Counted from the first letter of the stretch, positions 8,627 through 18,779 are shown. The stretch: 64,000 nt of DNA from Actinomadura syzygii (GCF_008085905.1 NZ_VSFF01000001.1:1-64000); one strand, 5' to 3'. Translations and numbers: made by a program. The notes: generated by a model not told the origin, from the letters alone.

Positions 8627-9253
8627 CTACTTGGAGTAGAGCTCGACGATCAGCTGCTCCTGGACGGGAGCGTCGATCTGCTGCCGGACGGGCAGCGAGT
8701 GCACGAAGATGCGCATCTTGTCGCCGTCCACGCCGAGCCATGCTGGGACCGGACGGTCGCCGACCTCGGCCTTGGCGACCTGGAACGGCGTCATCTCCAG
8801 CGACTTCGGCTTGACGTCGACGATGTCGGCCTCGCCGACGAGCGCCGACGGGATGTTGATCTTCTTGCCGTTGACCCGGATGTGGCCGTGCCGGATGAGC
8901 TGGCGGGCCATGTCGCGGGACTTGGCGAAGCCGCCCCGGTAGACGACGTTGTCGAGCCGCCGCTCCAGGAGGGCGAGCAGGTTGTCGCCCGTCTTGCCCT
9001 GCTGGCGGTTCGCCTCGACGTAGTAGTTGTGGAACTGCCGCTCCAGCACGCCGTAGATGCGCCGCGCCTTCTGCTTCTCGCGAAGCTGCAGCAGGTACTC
9101 GGTCTCCTTCGGCCGACCGCGTCCGTGCTCACCCGGCGGGTAGGGACGGATCTCGATCGGGCACTTCGGGCCCTCGCACTTGCTGCCCTTGAGGAACAGC
9201 TTCATCTTCTCGCGGCGGCAGAGCTTGCAGTCCGCACCGGTGTAACGAGCCAT
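8627..9253 (-). CDS. rpsD: 30S ribosomal protein S4, zinc-binding form
   Basis: Protein of 208 residues. The N-terminus CKLCRREK ... CEGPKC carries the four-cysteine zinc knuckle of C+ type S4. The S4 RNA-binding domain is seen as RRLDNVVYRGGFAKSRDMAR and HGHIRVNGKKINIPS. S4 nucleates 30S assembly and, in E. coli, represses the alpha operon. Whether it does so here cannot be told from sequence. Confidence 0.97.
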   Translation of the reverse strand: MARYTGADCKLCRREKMKLFLKGSKCEGPKCPIEIRPYPPGEHGRGRPKETEYLLQLREKQKARRIYGVLERQFHNYYVEANRQQGKTGDNLLALLERRLDNVVYRGGFAKSRDMARQLIRHGHIRVNGKKINIPSALVGEADIVDVKPKSLEMTPFQVAKAEVGDRPVPAWLGVDGDKMRIFVHSLPVRQQIDAPVQEQLIVELYSK

Positions 9254-9273
9254 TTGTCTAGATCTCCCCTGCC

Positions 9274-9675
9274 TCAGACCCGGCGACGCTTGGGCGGGCG
9301 GCAGCCGTTGTGCGGAACGGGCGTGACGTCCTGGATCGAGCCCACCTCAAGTCCGGTCGCCTGCAGCGAGCGGATGGCGGTCTCGCGGCCCGAGCCCGGG
9401 CCCTTCACGAAGACGTCGACCTTGCGCATGCCGTGCTCCATCGCGCGCCGGGCGGCGGCCTCGGCGGCCTGCTGCGCGGCGAACGGGGTGGACTTGCGCG
9501 AGCCCTTGAAGCCGACGTGGCCGGACGAGGCCCAGGAGATCACGTTGCCGTTGGGGTCGGTGATCGAGACGATCGTGTTGTTGAACGTGCTCTTGATGTG
9601 GGCGTGCCCGTGAGCGACGTTCTTCTTTTCCTTGCGGCGCACCTTCTTCGCGCCTACACGGCTCTTAGGAGGCAT
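9274..9675 (-). CDS. rpsK: 30S ribosomal protein S11
   Basis: Protein of 133 residues with [33 protein letters not shown] and the C-terminal [18 protein letters not shown], all diagnostic of S11, which sits on the 30S platform. It lies between rpsM and rpsD in the alpha operon. Confidence 0.98.
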   Translation of the reverse strand: MPPKSRVGAKKVRRKEKKNVAHGHAHIKSTFNNTIVSITDPNGNVISWASSGHVGFKGSRKSTPFAAQQAAEAAARRAMEHGMRKVDVFVKGPGSGRETAIRSLQATGLEVGSIQDVTPVPHNGCRPPKRRRV

Positions 9676-9742
9676 CTGCTCTCACTTTCGAGGTCATCGA
9701 TCCGGAGGACCGAACTCGGCTTGGTGCCGGGGGTCCGGCGGA

Positions 9743-10123
9743 CTACTTCTTGCCGGCCTTCTTCTTGCCGGCGACGGTCTTCTTCTTGCCCTTGCGGGTG
9801 CGCGCGTTGGTCTGCGTGCGCTGGCCGTGCACGGGCAGCCCGCGCCGGTGCCGGATGCCCTGGTAGCACCCGATCTCGATCTTGCGGCGGATGTCCGCCT
9901 GGACCTCGCGGCGAAGATCACCCTCGATCTTGTAGTTCGCCTCGATCCAGTCGCGGAGCTTCACGAGCTCGTCGTCGCCGAGCTGGTGGACCCGCAGGTC
10001 GCCGCTGATGCTGGTGCCCGCCAGGGTCTCCAGCGCCCGCGTCCGGCCGATGCCGAAGATGTAGGTGAGAGCGACCTCCAGGCGCTTTTCGCGCGGGAGG
10101 TCGACGCCGAGGAGGCGTGCCAT
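9743..10123 (-). CDS. rpsM: 30S ribosomal protein S13
   Basis: Protein of 126 residues starting [20 protein letters not shown], with the helix-two-turn-helix [12 protein letters not shown] and the basic [16 protein letters not shown] tail that reaches the P site. The frame is open to 10228, but the ATG at 10123 with GAAGGGAA upstream is the family start. Confidence 0.97.
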   Translation of the reverse strand: MARLLGVDLPREKRLEVALTYIFGIGRTRALETLAGTSISGDLRVHQLGDDELVKLRDWIEANYKIEGDLRREVQADIRRKIEIGCYQGIRHRRGLPVHGQRTQTNARTRKGKKKTVAGKKKAGKK

Positions 10124-10315
10124 GTGGGCAGTTCCCTTCATTCTGCGGAGGTATGGACACATCGCGTCCGCACACACCCTGCCCGGGTGGCGGCCCCGGC
10201 CTCGCGCGGTCCGGGGGTGGGCCCTCACACGGCTGTGCCGTACGAACCGTCTCAGGCTCGTACGGCTGTCCGCGTGAAGTCTGCGATGCGCTTGACTTTG
10301 TCGCCGCGCCCGGGC

Positions 10316-10429
10316 TCAGCCCTGGCGCTGCTTGTGGCGCGGGTCGGTGCAGATGACCATGACCCGGCCGTGCCGCCGGATGATCCGGCAGTTCTTGCAG
10401 ATCTTCTTGACGCTCGGCTTGACCTTCAC
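10316..10429 (-). CDS. rpmJ: 50S ribosomal protein L36, zinc-binding form
   Basis: A 37-residue protein starting at GTG 10429 with GGAGACCC upstream, reading [20 protein letters not shown] and ending DPRHKQRQG. It contains the C..C..C..H zinc ribbon of C+ type L36. It lies between infA and rpsM, the normal position. It is too short for length-filtered gene finding. Confidence 0.95.
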   Translation of the reverse strand: MKVKPSVKKICKNCRIIRRHGRVMVICTDPRHKQRQG

Positions 10430-10495
10430 TGGGTCTCCTAATGCTCAGGGTCACCCCCGCGCCGCCACGCACGGGGAAGGCAACCCCAGTGGGTG

Positions 10496-10717
10496 CTACT
10501 TGTAGCGGTAGACGATCCGACCGCGCGTGAGGTCGTAGGGGCTCAACTCCACAACGACGCGGTCGTCCGGCAGGATCCGGATGTAGTGCATCCGCATCTT
10601 GCCGCTGATGTGGGCGAGCACCTTGTGCCCGTTGTCGAGCTCCACCCGGAACATGGCGTTCGGGAGGGACTCGATGACGGTGCCCTCGATCTCGATGGCC
10701 CCTTCTTTCTTGGGCAT
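10496..10717 (-). CDS. infA: Translation initiation factor IF-1
   Basis: Protein of 73 residues, a single S1/OB fold: [52 protein letters not shown]. It binds the A site of the 30S subunit during initiation. In many actinobacteria map lies directly upstream; here three unrelated genes come between. Confidence 0.98.
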   Translation of the reverse strand: MPKKEGAIEIEGTVIESLPNAMFRVELDNGHKVLAHISGKMRMHYIRILPDDRVVVELSPYDLTRGRIVYRYK

Positions 10718-10977
10718 GTCCTCCGCGCTTCGCTGATCGGCTCATTGGACTCGGTCCGGCTCTCCGGAGGAGAATCGACCGCAGTCCACACCGCGACGCG
10801 GAAGGCGTCAGGAAGGGGAATCGAGCGGTCGACGACGGACCGACAAGGGAGTCTACGTCAACCGGGCGTCCAATGCGAAATCAGCGCATGACACGGCACC
10901 GGAGACCGCTCCCGAGCCAAGCATACATCGCCAGCGCGTTGTACCTTCGGGGAGAGATACGTCGGAGGAGGGTCAGC

Positions 10978-11535
10978 ATGCCGAGCTATGACTTCGCGCT
11001 GATCCTCAGCCGTCCCCTCTACGAGGACGAGCTCGATCCGCTCTTCGACCGCACCAACGGCGCCGTCACCGTCTCGATCATCAGCGAGCCGCAGCACGCC
11101 GAGCGGCCGGGCAACGCGTCCTGCTCCTGGACGGGCCGCACCCTCGCCGTCGCGATCATGGAAGTGGTGGAGCACGTCGAGGCCAGCGCGCCCGGCCTGC
11201 ACGTCCTCCAGGTCGAGGCCGACCCGCTGCTCACCATCCGCGACATCGCCGAACGGGTCGGCCGCTCGCTCGACTCCGTCCGGCACGCGATCACCGGGGC
11301 CCGCGGCGCGGCGGGCTTCCCGTCGTCGGAGATGTCGACCGCCGGGCACCGGCTGTGGCGCTGGTCCAAGGTCGCCGCGTACTACGGCCTGGACGACCCG
11401 CAGCTCGTCGAGGCCAAGCCGACCGTCCAGGCGATCAACGGGTGGCTCGCGCTGCGCGACGTCGTCCCGGACGTCGCCCCCGCGCCCGAGGAGATCACCT
11501 CGGCGCTCTCGCTGGTAATCCCGCACGTCGCCTGA
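10978..11535 (+). CDS. Hypothetical protein with a probable helix-turn-helix segment
   Basis: Protein of 185 residues starting at ATG 10978 behind a strong GGAGGAGGG site. The N-terminal 75 residues form an alpha/beta region without a family I can name. Residues 80-130 (LLTIRDIAERVGRSLDSVRH ... WRWSKVAAYYGL) look like an AlpA/MerR-type helix-turn-helix with a following Trp-containing strand, suggesting DNA binding. It is encoded opposite to the ribosomal operon, between infA and map, with a phosphodiesterase gene downstream. Confidence 0.75.
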   Translation: MPSYDFALILSRPLYEDELDPLFDRTNGAVTVSIISEPQHAERPGNASCSWTGRTLAVAIMEVVEHVEASAPGLHVLQVEADPLLTIRDIAERVGRSLDSVRHAITGARGAAGFPSSEMSTAGHRLWRWSKVAAYYGLDDPQLVEAKPTVQAINGWLALRDVVPDVAPAPEEITSALSLVIPHVA

Positions 11536-11689
11536 GCGGACTCCCCGTAGCCGACCCGCCCGAGCGGACCGGCCGGGGGCCGGGTCGACAGTGCGGGCGC
11601 GCGGGCGCGAAGATCGTCCCGGCGCCCGGGCCGCGGGGTGTCCCGGACCTGGGACGCCGTGGTGTGCTTGGGCTAGGGGAGAGGGATCG

Positions 11690-12511
11690 ATGGCGATCAT
11701 CGCGCAACTGAGCGACATCCACCTGGCGGCCGGACGGGACGGCGAGGTGGACGACGGCTCGGGCCCGGTGCGCGCGTTGCGGGCCGCGGTGTCCAGCCTG
11801 CTGTCGCTGCCCGCGCGGCCGGACGCCGTCGTCCTCACCGGCGACCTCGCCGACGCCGGCAAGCCCGCCGAGTACGCCCGGCTGCACGCGCTGCTGTCCC
11901 CGCTCCCCATGGCCGTCTACCCGATGTGCGGCAACCACGACGACCGCGACGAGATGCGCCGGGCGTTCAAGGACCACCCGGTGATCGCCGCGACCGGGAC
12001 GTCGGCGCGGGCGCCCGTCCAGTACGCCGTCGACGTCGCGGGCGTCCGACTCGTCTGCTGCGACACCACCGTGGACGGCCACGCCCACGGGCACCTCAGC
12101 GAGGAGCGGCTCGCCTGGCTGGACGCCGTCCTGCGCGACGCGCCCGACACGCCGACCGTGGTCGCCACGCACCACCCGCCGTTCCCCATCGGCATGCGGT
12201 TCATCGACGACCTGCGGTTCGTCGACCCGGCCGGGTTCGCGTCCGTGATCTCCCGGCATCCGCAGGTGGTGCGGGTGATCTCCGGGCACGTCCACCGCGC
12301 CTCGGTCGGGTCGGTCGCCGGGACGGTCAGCACCACCTGCCCGAGCACCTACCGGCAGCTCTTCCTCGACCTCACCAAGCAGGGGCGCGCCGCCGTCACC
12401 GGGGAGCCGGCCGGGTTCGCCATCCACCTCATCGGCACGGACGGCACCGCCACCACGCACTTCGCGCCGACCGGCAACTACCGCCCGCTGATGGACGTCG
12501 ACGTCGAGTGA
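11690..12511 (+). CDS. Metallophosphoesterase of the cyclic-nucleotide phosphodiesterase (CpdA-like) type
   Basis: Protein of 273 residues with the full calcineurin-like metal-binding set: SDIH (Asp9, His11), TGDLADAG, GNHDDRDE, THHPP and GHVHRA. Spacing fits class III cAMP phosphodiesterases such as CpdA and Mycobacterium Rv0805. It should hydrolyse phosphodiesters in a dinuclear metal site; cAMP as substrate is an inference. There is no signal peptide, so it is cytoplasmic. The ATG at 11690 has a GGGGAGAGGG site upstream. Confidence 0.88.
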   Translation: MAIIAQLSDIHLAAGRDGEVDDGSGPVRALRAAVSSLLSLPARPDAVVLTGDLADAGKPAEYARLHALLSPLPMAVYPMCGNHDDRDEMRRAFKDHPVIAATGTSARAPVQYAVDVAGVRLVCCDTTVDGHAHGHLSEERLAWLDAVLRDAPDTPTVVATHHPPFPIGMRFIDDLRFVDPAGFASVISRHPQVVRVISGHVHRASVGSVAGTVSTTCPSTYRQLFLDLTKQGRAAVTGEPAGFAIHLIGTDGTATTHFAPTGNYRPLMDVDVE

Positions 12512-12530
12512 AGGGCCCCGGGCGCCGGGA

Positions 12531-12974
12531 TCAGTAGTCCCGGCGTCCGCCGAGGATCGTCCGGACGAGCAGGAGCGCGCCCCACGGGCCCGCCACCCAC
12601 ACCCACCACGGGTACACCATCCCGGACGACACCACGATGATCAGCCAGATCGCCAGGTTCAGCCCGCTGATCGCGGCCCACGCCGCCCACATCTGCGGCG
12701 CCCGGCGCGGTTCGAGGCCGCCGGACGGCGGCCGCGCCACCGACGCGGTGCTCTTCGGCTGCGACGCCGGGACCGGAAGCTGGTACAGATCCTCCTCCGG
12801 CAGGTCGGAGGTGACCTCCTGAAGGTCCCCGAGGGTCTTCGCGCCGTACACGGCCTCGAGCCGCTCCTGCAGCTCGTCCATGCTGATGCGGCCCTCGGCG
12901 CAGTGCTCCCGCAGGCTCTCCGCCACCCGGTCGCGGTCGGCGTCCGACGCCCGGATGTCAGGGTTCGGCGCCAT
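12531..12974 (-). CDS. DUF1707 domain membrane protein with two transmembrane segments
   Basis: Protein of 147 residues. The first 55 residues (IRASDADRDRVAESLREHCA and EGRISMDELQERLEAVYGAKT) are a DUF1707 domain, a short SHOCT-like helical domain common in actinobacteria. After a linker come two hydrophobic segments (about 95-113 and 120-138, Trp-rich). Function unknown. It lies convergent to the phosphodiesterase gene (19 bases apart) and 15 bases after the end of map on the other side. Confidence 0.88.
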   Translation of the reverse strand: MAPNPDIRASDADRDRVAESLREHCAEGRISMDELQERLEAVYGAKTLGDLQEVTSDLPEEDLYQLPVPASQPKSTASVARPPSGGLEPRRAPQMWAAWAAISGLNLAIWLIIVVSSGMVYPWWVWVAGPWGALLLVRTILGGRRDY

Positions 12975-12989
12975 CGCTACCTCCGCTCC

Positions 12990-13826
12990 TCAGGACGTGA
13001 CGTTTCCTTCATTCTCCGCCACGCGGAGCCTTTCCAGCCACTCCCGGCCCTCGTCAAGGGCAGTGAGGACGCGCGGACCGTCCTCCGTCACGGCGAAGGT
13101 GTGCTCGAAATGCGCCGAGACGCTGCCGTCGACGCTGACGACCGTCCAGCCGTCGTCCAGTTCGGCGGTGTCCTTGCCGGCGAGGTTGACCATCGGCTCG
13201 ACGGCGAAGCACATCCCCGGACGCAGCACGGGGCCGTGCCCCGCGGGGCCGTGGTTCGGGATCAGCGGGTCCATGTGCATCTCGGTGCCGATGCCGTGCC
13301 CGCCGTACCCCTCAACGATGCCGTAGGGGCCCTGAGAGCGGATGTAAGCCTCGATCGCGTGCGACATGTCCGAGAGCCTGGCTCCCGCGACTCCGGCCGC
13401 GAGGCCGTGCCACAGGGACGCCTCGGTGACCTCCAGGAGCCGCCGCCGCTCCGCGCTGATCTCCCCCACCGGGACGGTAATGGCCGCGTCGCCGTGCCAG
13501 CCCTCGACGATCGCCCCGCAGTCGATGGAGATGATGTCGCCGTCCCGCAGCGTCTTGTCGGGCCGCGGGATGCCGTGCACGATCTCCTCGTTGATCGAGG
13601 CGCAGATCGTCCCGGTGAAGCCGTAGTAGCCCTTGAACGACGGGACGCCGCCGTTGTCGCGGATGTGCCGCTCGGCCAACGTGTCGAGGTCGAGGGTGCT
13701 GATCCCGGGCTTCACGGCGTCGCGTAGGAGCTCGAGCGTGCGGCCGACCAGCAGGCCCGCCGCACGCATCAGCTCGATCTGTTCCGCGGTCTTCATCTGG
13801 ATCGCGGGTTTACGTCCTCTGAACAT
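12990..13826 (-). CDS. map: Methionine aminopeptidase, type I
   Basis: Removes N-terminal Met from nascent proteins. The 278 residues include metal ligands Asp102 (SIDCGA), Asp113 (HGDAA), His in YGGHGIGTEMH, Glu in FAVEPM and Glu near HTFAVTEDG. No N-terminal SH3-like zinc finger is present. It follows adk by 6 bases, completing secY-adk-map. Confidence 0.97.
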   Translation of the reverse strand: MFRGRKPAIQMKTAEQIELMRAAGLLVGRTLELLRDAVKPGISTLDLDTLAERHIRDNGGVPSFKGYYGFTGTICASINEEIVHGIPRPDKTLRDGDIISIDCGAIVEGWHGDAAITVPVGEISAERRRLLEVTEASLWHGLAAGVAGARLSDMSHAIEAYIRSQGPYGIVEGYGGHGIGTEMHMDPLIPNHGPAGHGPVLRPGMCFAVEPMVNLAGKDTAELDDGWTVVSVDGSVSAHFEHTFAVTEDGPRVLTALDEGREWLERLRVAENEGNVTS

Positions 13827-13832
13827 GTCCCG

Positions 13833-14483
13833 TCAGTCTTCGAGCGGGCGGAGGGCCGACAGCGCGCGCTTCGTGACCTCTTCGACGGGCCCGGTGGCGT
13901 CGATGCCGACGAGGATGCCCTCGTCCGCGTAGAACTGCACCAGCGGAGCCGTGTCGTGCTGGTACACCTCCAGGCGATGCATGACGACCTCTTCCTTGTC
14001 GTCGTCGCGCTGGAACAGGTGCCCGCCGCAGTCGTCGCAGATGTCGTCCTGCTTGTCGTCGAAGTCGACGTGCCAGATCCGGCCGCAGCGGTCGCAGGTG
14101 CGGCGGCCGGACAGCCGGCGGACGACCTCGTCCTCGTCCACGACCAGTTCGAGGACGAGGTCGAGGCGGTTGCTCCACTCGGCCAGGATCTTCTTCAGCG
14201 TCTCCGCCTGCGGGACGTTGCGGGGGAAGCCGTCCAGCAGGAAACCGTCGCGGGCGTCTTCCTCGCCGAGCCGGTCGCGGACCATGGCGATCGTGACCTC
14301 GTCCGGGACGAGGTCGCCGCGGTCCATGAACTGCTTCGCCTGCCGGCCGAGCTCCGTGCCCCCGCTCACGTTGGCGCGGAAGATGTCACCTGTCGAGATC
14401 TTCGGGACGGACAGATGAGACGCGATGAACTGGGCCTGTGTCCCCTTGCCCGCACCCGGGGGGCCCACCAGGACGATACGCAC
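13833..14483 (-). CDS. adk: Adenylate kinase with a zinc-type LID
   Basis: Interconverts AMP and ATP with two ADP. Protein of 216 residues: P-loop [10 protein letters not shown] at 7-16, [10 protein letters not shown], and a LID with CDRCG ... CDDCG that should bind zinc. The start is GTG 14483 and overlaps the secY stop (TAGTG), indicating translational coupling. Confidence 0.97.
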   Translation of the reverse strand: MRIVLVGPPGAGKGTQAQFIASHLSVPKISTGDIFRANVSGGTELGRQAKQFMDRGDLVPDEVTIAMVRDRLGEEDARDGFLLDGFPRNVPQAETLKKILAEWSNRLDLVLELVVDEDEVVRRLSGRRTCDRCGRIWHVDFDDKQDDICDDCGGHLFQRDDDKEEVVMHRLEVYQHDTAPLVQFYADEGILVGIDATGPVEEVTKRALSALRPLED

Positions 14484-15781
14484 TACCGGAGGAAGCCCTC
14501 GTAGTTGCGCTGCTGGAGCTGACTCTCGATCTGCTTCACGGTATCCAGTCCGACGCCGACGATGATGAGGATGCTCGTGCCGCCGAAGGGGAAGTCCTGG
14601 CTCGCGTTCAGGAGTGCGAACGCGACCATCGGGATCAGCGACACCAGCCCCAGGTACAGCGCACCGGGTGTGGTGATCCGAGTCAGCACGAAGTCGAGGT
14701 ATTCGGCGGTCGGCCGACCAGGACGGATACCTGGGATGAATCCACCATACTTCTTCATGTTGTCGGCTACTTCAGTGGGGTTGAACGTGATCGCCACGTA
14801 GAAGTAGGTGAAGAAGATGATGAAGACGAAGAAGATCGCCATGTGCCAGGCGTTGTCCTGCTGGAGGTACGGCTGGATCTTCTGCAGCCACTTCGTGTTC
14901 GGCCACAGCTGCGTCGCGAGCACCGGCAGGTAGAGCAGCGACGACGCGAAGATGATCGGGATGATGCCGGCCTGGTTGACCTTCAGCGGAATGTAGGTCG
15001 ACGTGCCGCCGTACATGCGCCGTCCGACCATCCGCTTGGCGTACTGGACGGGGATCCGGCGCTGCGCCTGCTCGACGAACACGACGCCCGCCATGATGGC
15101 GAGGCCGACGATGAGCACCAGCGCGAAGACGAAGCCGTTCTTGGACTTGTAGATGCTCCAGAACTGGGCGGGGAACACCGCGACGACCTGGGTGAAGATC
15201 AGGATCGACATCCCGTTGCCGACGCCGCGGTCGGTGACCAGCTCGCCCAGCCACATGATGACCGTCGTGCCCGCCACCATGCAGATCACCATGGTGATGA
15301 TGGGGAAGATGCCGGTGTCGTAGAGGATCTCGCCCTTGCCGGACACGCTCTGGAAGAGCTGCCCGGTGCTCGCCATCGCGACGATGCCGGTCGCCTGGAG
15401 GATCGCCAACCCGACGGTCAGGTACCGGGTGTACTGGGTGATCTTCGTGGTGCCGGCCTGGCCCTCCTTCTTGAGGGCCTCAAGGCGCGGGATCACCACC
15501 GTGAGCAACTGAAGGATGATGCTCGCCGTGATGTACGGCATGATGCCCAGCGCGAAGATCGAGAGCTTCAGGAGCGCTCCGCCGCTGAACAGGTCGACGA
15601 GCCCGTAGAGCTGGTTGCTCTTCTTGGCCGCGTCCGCGGTCTGTTTCAACACCTCCACGTTGACGTTCGGCGTCGGCATGATGGAACCGAGCCGGAACAC
15701 CAAGATCATGAACAGCGTGAAGAACAGTTTCTTACGCAGGTCAGGCGTACGAAAAGCCCGTGCGAACGCGGTCAGCACCAT
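14483..15781 (-). CDS. secY: Protein translocase subunit SecY
   Basis: Central channel of the Sec translocon; 432 residues and ten predicted membrane helices. Family-typical stretches are [14 protein letters not shown] (helix 2b region), NGMSILIF and GFIPGIRPG. The 227-base spacer upstream from rplO contains a hairpin, so secY-adk-map may have its own promoter. Confidence 0.97.
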   Translation of the reverse strand: MVLTAFARAFRTPDLRKKLFFTLFMILVFRLGSIMPTPNVNVEVLKQTADAAKKSNQLYGLVDLFSGGALLKLSIFALGIMPYITASIILQLLTVVIPRLEALKKEGQAGTTKITQYTRYLTVGLAILQATGIVAMASTGQLFQSVSGKGEILYDTGIFPIITMVICMVAGTTVIMWLGELVTDRGVGNGMSILIFTQVVAVFPAQFWSIYKSKNGFVFALVLIVGLAIMAGVVFVEQAQRRIPVQYAKRMVGRRMYGGTSTYIPLKVNQAGIIPIIFASSLLYLPVLATQLWPNTKWLQKIQPYLQQDNAWHMAIFFVFIIFFTYFYVAITFNPTEVADNMKKYGGFIPGIRPGRPTAEYLDFVLTRITTPGALYLGLVSLIPMVAFALLNASQDFPFGGTSILIIVGVGLDTVKQIESQLQQRNYEGFLR

Positions 15782-15941
15782 TCCTCCTGCGTGACTGGCG
15801 AGTTCATGGCCGCCGAGGGCCGGTTAACAAACTCCATGAGTTCGGGCGGAGGATACCGGGTGAGAGGTGGGAGTGTGCAATCTCACGCGAACACCTTCGC
15901 CGCAGTGACTCTAACAGCAGATGCGACCGGGGCCGCCCCAC

Positions 15942-15976
15942 GCGACCCCGCGGCCTCTCGGCCCCGGGGGTCTCGC
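15942..15976 (-). terminator. Hairpin between rplO and secY
   Basis: In the minus-strand transcript GCGAGACCCCCG (15976-15965) can pair with CGGGGTCGC (15950-15942). The stem is GC-rich with a small bulge. It starts about 33 bases after the rplO stop. It could terminate or attenuate between the ribosomal and secretion genes. Confidence 0.5.
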
Positions 15977-16008
15977 GAGCGCGGCCCCGGCATCGGAAGT
16001 GATCCTTT

Positions 16009-16491
16009 TTACAGCTCGTCGGCGGTTCCACCGGCCGCGGCGATCTTCTCCTTCGCGGATCCGGAAAAAGCGTGAGCCTTCACCCGAACCGCGACAGAGA
16101 TCTCGCCGGTGCCGAGAACCTTGACCGGACGGCCGCGGCGCACCGCGCCACGGGCCGCCAGATCGTCCGCCGTGACCTCGCCGCCCTCGGGGTAGAGCGC
16201 GGCGAGCTTGTCCAGGTTCACGACCTGGAACTCGACCCGGTTCGGGTTCTTGAAGCCCTTGAGCTTCGGAACCCGGCGGATCAACGGCATCTGGCCGCCC
16301 TCGAAGCCGACGGGCACGGTGCCGCGGGCCTTCGTGCCCTTGGTGCCGCGTCCCGCCGTCTTGCCCTTGGACGCCTCGCCGCGGCCCTTGCGGGTCTTCT
16401 TGCGGTTGGCGCCGGGGGCCGGACGCAGGTCGTGCACCTTCAGCGGAGTGCCCTCCGCCTCCGGGGCGTCCTGCTTGGAGAGATCAGCCAT
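16009..16491 (-). CDS. rplO: 50S ribosomal protein L15
   Basis: Protein of 160 residues with the basic loop region [20 protein letters not shown] and [20 protein letters not shown], typical of L15. The C-terminus [20 protein letters not shown] is also standard. It follows rpmD by one base, in the spc operon. Confidence 0.97.
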   Translation of the reverse strand: MADLSKQDAPEAEGTPLKVHDLRPAPGANRKKTRKGRGEASKGKTAGRGTKGTKARGTVPVGFEGGQMPLIRRVPKLKGFKNPNRVEFQVVNLDKLAALYPEGGEVTADDLAARGAVRRGRPVKVLGTGEISVAVRVKAHAFSGSAKEKIAAAGGTADEL

Positions 16492-16492
16492 C

Positions 16493-16675
16493 TCAGTCGA
16501 CCTCCTCGACGGTGACGAGGTGCGCCACCGTCCGGATCATGCCGAGCACCTCGGGGCGGTCCTCGCGGACGACGCTCTGCCCGATCTTCTTCAGGCCGAG
16601 GGTGCGCAGCGTGTCACGCTGGTTCTGCTTCTCGCTGATCACGGACTTCTTCTGCGTGATCCTGAGCTGGCTCAT
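16493..16675 (-). CDS. rpmD: 50S ribosomal protein L30
   Basis: A 60-residue protein, [20 protein letters not shown] followed by [19 protein letters not shown], the compact L30 fold. The frame is open upstream to 16885, but the ATG at 16675 overlaps the rpsE stop (ATGA), which sets the start and couples translation. Confidence 0.96.
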   Translation of the reverse strand: MSQLRITQKKSVISEKQNQRDTLRTLGLKKIGQSVVREDRPEVLGMIRTVAHLVTVEEVD

Positions 16676-17292
16676 GACGCGGCCGCCTCCGCCCTGGGCT
16701 CGCTGCCCGCGGCGCGGGCGCGCAGCATCGCGGCCGGGGCGACGTCCTCGATCGGCAGGCCGCGCTTGGCCGCGATCTCCTCCGGACGCTTCAGCGCCTT
16801 CAGCCCCGCGATCGTCGCGTGCACGATGTTGATCGCGTTGTCGCTGCCCAGCGACTTGCTCAGCACGTCGTGGATGCCCGCGCACTCCAGCACGGCGCGC
16901 ACCGGGCCACCCGCGATCACGCCGGTGCCGGGGCTCGCCGGACGCAGCAGGACCTCGCCCGCCGCGTCCCGCGCCTGCACCAGGTGCGGGATGGTGCCCT
17001 GGATCCGCGGCACCTTGAAGAAGTGCTTCTTGGCCTCCTCGACGCCCTTGGCGATCGCCGCGGGCACCTCCTTGGCCTTGCCGTAGCCGACGCCGACGGT
17101 GCCGTTGCCGTCACCGACGATCACCAGGGCGGTGAAGCTGAAGCGACGCCCGCCCTTGACGACCTTGGCGACACGGTTGATCGCCACGACCTTCTCGATG
17201 TACGACTGGCCCTTGTCGGCGCCACCGCGGCGGTCGTCGCGGCGGTCGCGACGGTCGCCACCCTGACCGCCTCCACGCCTCTGCGCTGCCAT
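16672..17292 (-). CDS. rpsE: 30S ribosomal protein S5
   Basis: Protein of 206 residues. The core [39 protein letters not shown] and the C-terminal S5 domain are normal. The N-terminal 28 residues are Arg/Gly/Asp-rich ([15 protein letters not shown]), a low-complexity extension. S5 contributes to decoding fidelity. Confidence 0.97.
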   Translation of the reverse strand: MAAQRRGGGQGGDRRDRRDDRRGGADKGQSYIEKVVAINRVAKVVKGGRRFSFTALVIVGDGNGTVGVGYGKAKEVPAAIAKGVEEAKKHFFKVPRIQGTIPHLVQARDAAGEVLLRPASPGTGVIAGGPVRAVLECAGIHDVLSKSLGSDNAINIVHATIAGLKALKRPEEIAAKRGLPIEDVAPAAMLRARAAGSEPRAEAAAS

Positions 17293-17326
17293 CAGTGGTT
17301 CCTCTCGTTCACCTTGGTAAGGGCCA

Positions 17327-17713
17327 TCAGAGCTCGAGGCCCCCCTCGCGGGCGCCGTCCGCGACGGCGGCGATGCGCCCGTGGTACTTGTTGCCGCCGC
17401 GGTCGAACACGACCGCGGACACGCCGGCCTGCTTCGCGCGCTCGGCGACGATCTCGCCGACCTTGCGGGACTTGGCCGTCTTGTCGCCGGAGTCGGCGCG
17501 CAGGTCGGCCTCCATCGTGGACGCGCTGGCCAGCGTGTGGCCCTTGTCGTCGTCGATGACCTGGACGAACACGTGCCGGGTGGACCGCGTCACGACCAGG
17601 CGGGGACGCTCGGCGGTGCCGAGGACCCTCTTGCGGACCCGCAGGTGCCGGCGCTTGCGGGACTTGGCCCGCGCCGACGTGGCCTTGCCGGCCAGGGTCT
17701 TCGTGCCTGCCAT
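17327..17713 (-). CDS. rplR: 50S ribosomal protein L18
   Basis: Protein of 128 residues: [39 protein letters not shown] and [19 protein letters not shown] are L18 hallmarks. It binds 5S rRNA with L5. It sits 2 bases after rplF. Confidence 0.97.
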   Translation of the reverse strand: MAGTKTLAGKATSARAKSRKRRHLRVRKRVLGTAERPRLVVTRSTRHVFVQVIDDDKGHTLASASTMEADLRADSGDKTAKSRKVGEIVAERAKQAGVSAVVFDRGGNKYHGRIAAVADGAREGGLEL

Positions 17714-17715
17714 GA

Positions 17716-18252
17716 CTACTTACCAGCCTTTCCGACCTTGCGGCGGATCTGCTCGCCCTCGTACCGCACGCCCTTGCCCTTGTACGGGTCGGGCTTGCGC
17801 AGCTTGCGGATGTTCGCGGCGACCTCGCCGACCTTCTGCTTGTCGATGCCCTCGACGATCAGCTGGGTCGGCCGCTCCACCGTGAAGTTGATGCCCTCGG
17901 GCGGCTCGACGACGATCGGGTGGCTGTACCCGAGCGAGAACTCGAGGTTCTTGCCCTTGGCCACCACGCGGTAACCGACGCCCTGGATCACCAGGGTCTT
18001 CTTGTAGCCCTCGGTCACGCCGACGACCATGTTGTTGATCAGCGTCCGAGTGAGCCCGTGCAGTCCGCGGACCTTGTTGAGGTCGTTCGGCCGGGAGACG
18101 ACGATCGAGCCGTCCTCCTGCTTGACCTCGATGGGGTCGGCGACGGTGTGCGACAGCGTGCCCTTCGGCCCCTTGACGACGACCTCACGGCCGTCGAGGG
18201 TGACCTCGACACCGCCGGGCACGGTGATGGGGCTGCGTCCGATTCGAGACAT
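17716..18252 (-). CDS. rplF: 50S ribosomal protein L6
   Basis: Protein of 178 residues starting [20 protein letters not shown]; the C-terminal signature [20 protein letters not shown] is intact. L6 lies near the factor-binding site. It is in the usual spc order between rpsH and rplR. Confidence 0.98.
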   Translation of the reverse strand: MSRIGRSPITVPGGVEVTLDGREVVVKGPKGTLSHTVADPIEVKQEDGSIVVSRPNDLNKVRGLHGLTRTLINNMVVGVTEGYKKTLVIQGVGYRVVAKGKNLEFSLGYSHPIVVEPPEGINFTVERPTQLIVEGIDKQKVGEVAANIRKLRKPDPYKGKGVRYEGEQIRRKVGKAGK

Positions 18253-18266
18253 TGGTCAGAACCCCC

Positions 18267-18665
18267 TCACCACACGTAGGCGAGGACTTCGCCGCCCACG
18301 CCGCGCTTGCCCGCCTGCCGGTCCGTCATCAGCCCGGAGGACGTCGAGATGATCGCGACGCCCAGGCCGCCGAGGACCCTCGGCAGGTTGTCCTTCTTCG
18401 CGTACACGCGCAGACCCGGCTTCGAGACGCGCTTGATGCCGGCGATCGAACGCTCCCGGGTCGGCCCGAACTTGAGCTCGATCATGAGCTCCTTGCCGAC
18501 CTTGGCGTCCTGCACGCTCCAGCCCGAGATGTAGCCCTCCTGCTGGAGGATCTCGGCGATGTGCGCCTTGATCTTCGAGTACGGCATCGCCACGGAGTCG
18601 TGGTACGCCGAATTCGCGTTCCGCAGACGTGTCAGCATGTCTGCGATCGGGTCGGTCATCGTCAT
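18267..18665 (-). CDS. rpsH: 30S ribosomal protein S8
   Basis: Protein of 132 residues starting [20 protein letters not shown] and ending [27 protein letters not shown]8 binds helix 21 of 16S rRNA and in E. coli represses the spc operon. A structured 157-base spacer precedes it here. Confidence 0.98.
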   Translation of the reverse strand: MTMTDPIADMLTRLRNANSAYHDSVAMPYSKIKAHIAEILQQEGYISGWSVQDAKVGKELMIELKFGPTRERSIAGIKRVSKPGLRVYAKKDNLPRVLGGLGVAIISTSSGLMTDRQAGKRGVGGEVLAYVW

Positions 18666-18733
18666 GGCCTACTGGCCCTCCCTCGCCACGGTTTCCTCGG
18701 TCCGCTCGGCCCGTGGACCTTTGGCGCGGTCAT

Positions 18734-18753
18734 GGGCATCCGGTCGGATGCCC
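18734..18753 (-). other. Perfect short hairpin in the rpsN-rpsH spacer
   Basis: GGGCATCCG (18734-18742) and CGGATGCCC (18745-18753) are exact inverted repeats with a two-base centre. It lies within the transcribed spacer of the spc operon, so it should form in RNA. Confidence 0.55.
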
Positions 18754-18779
18754 GGTCGGTCATTACTGGCCGGTGCCCG

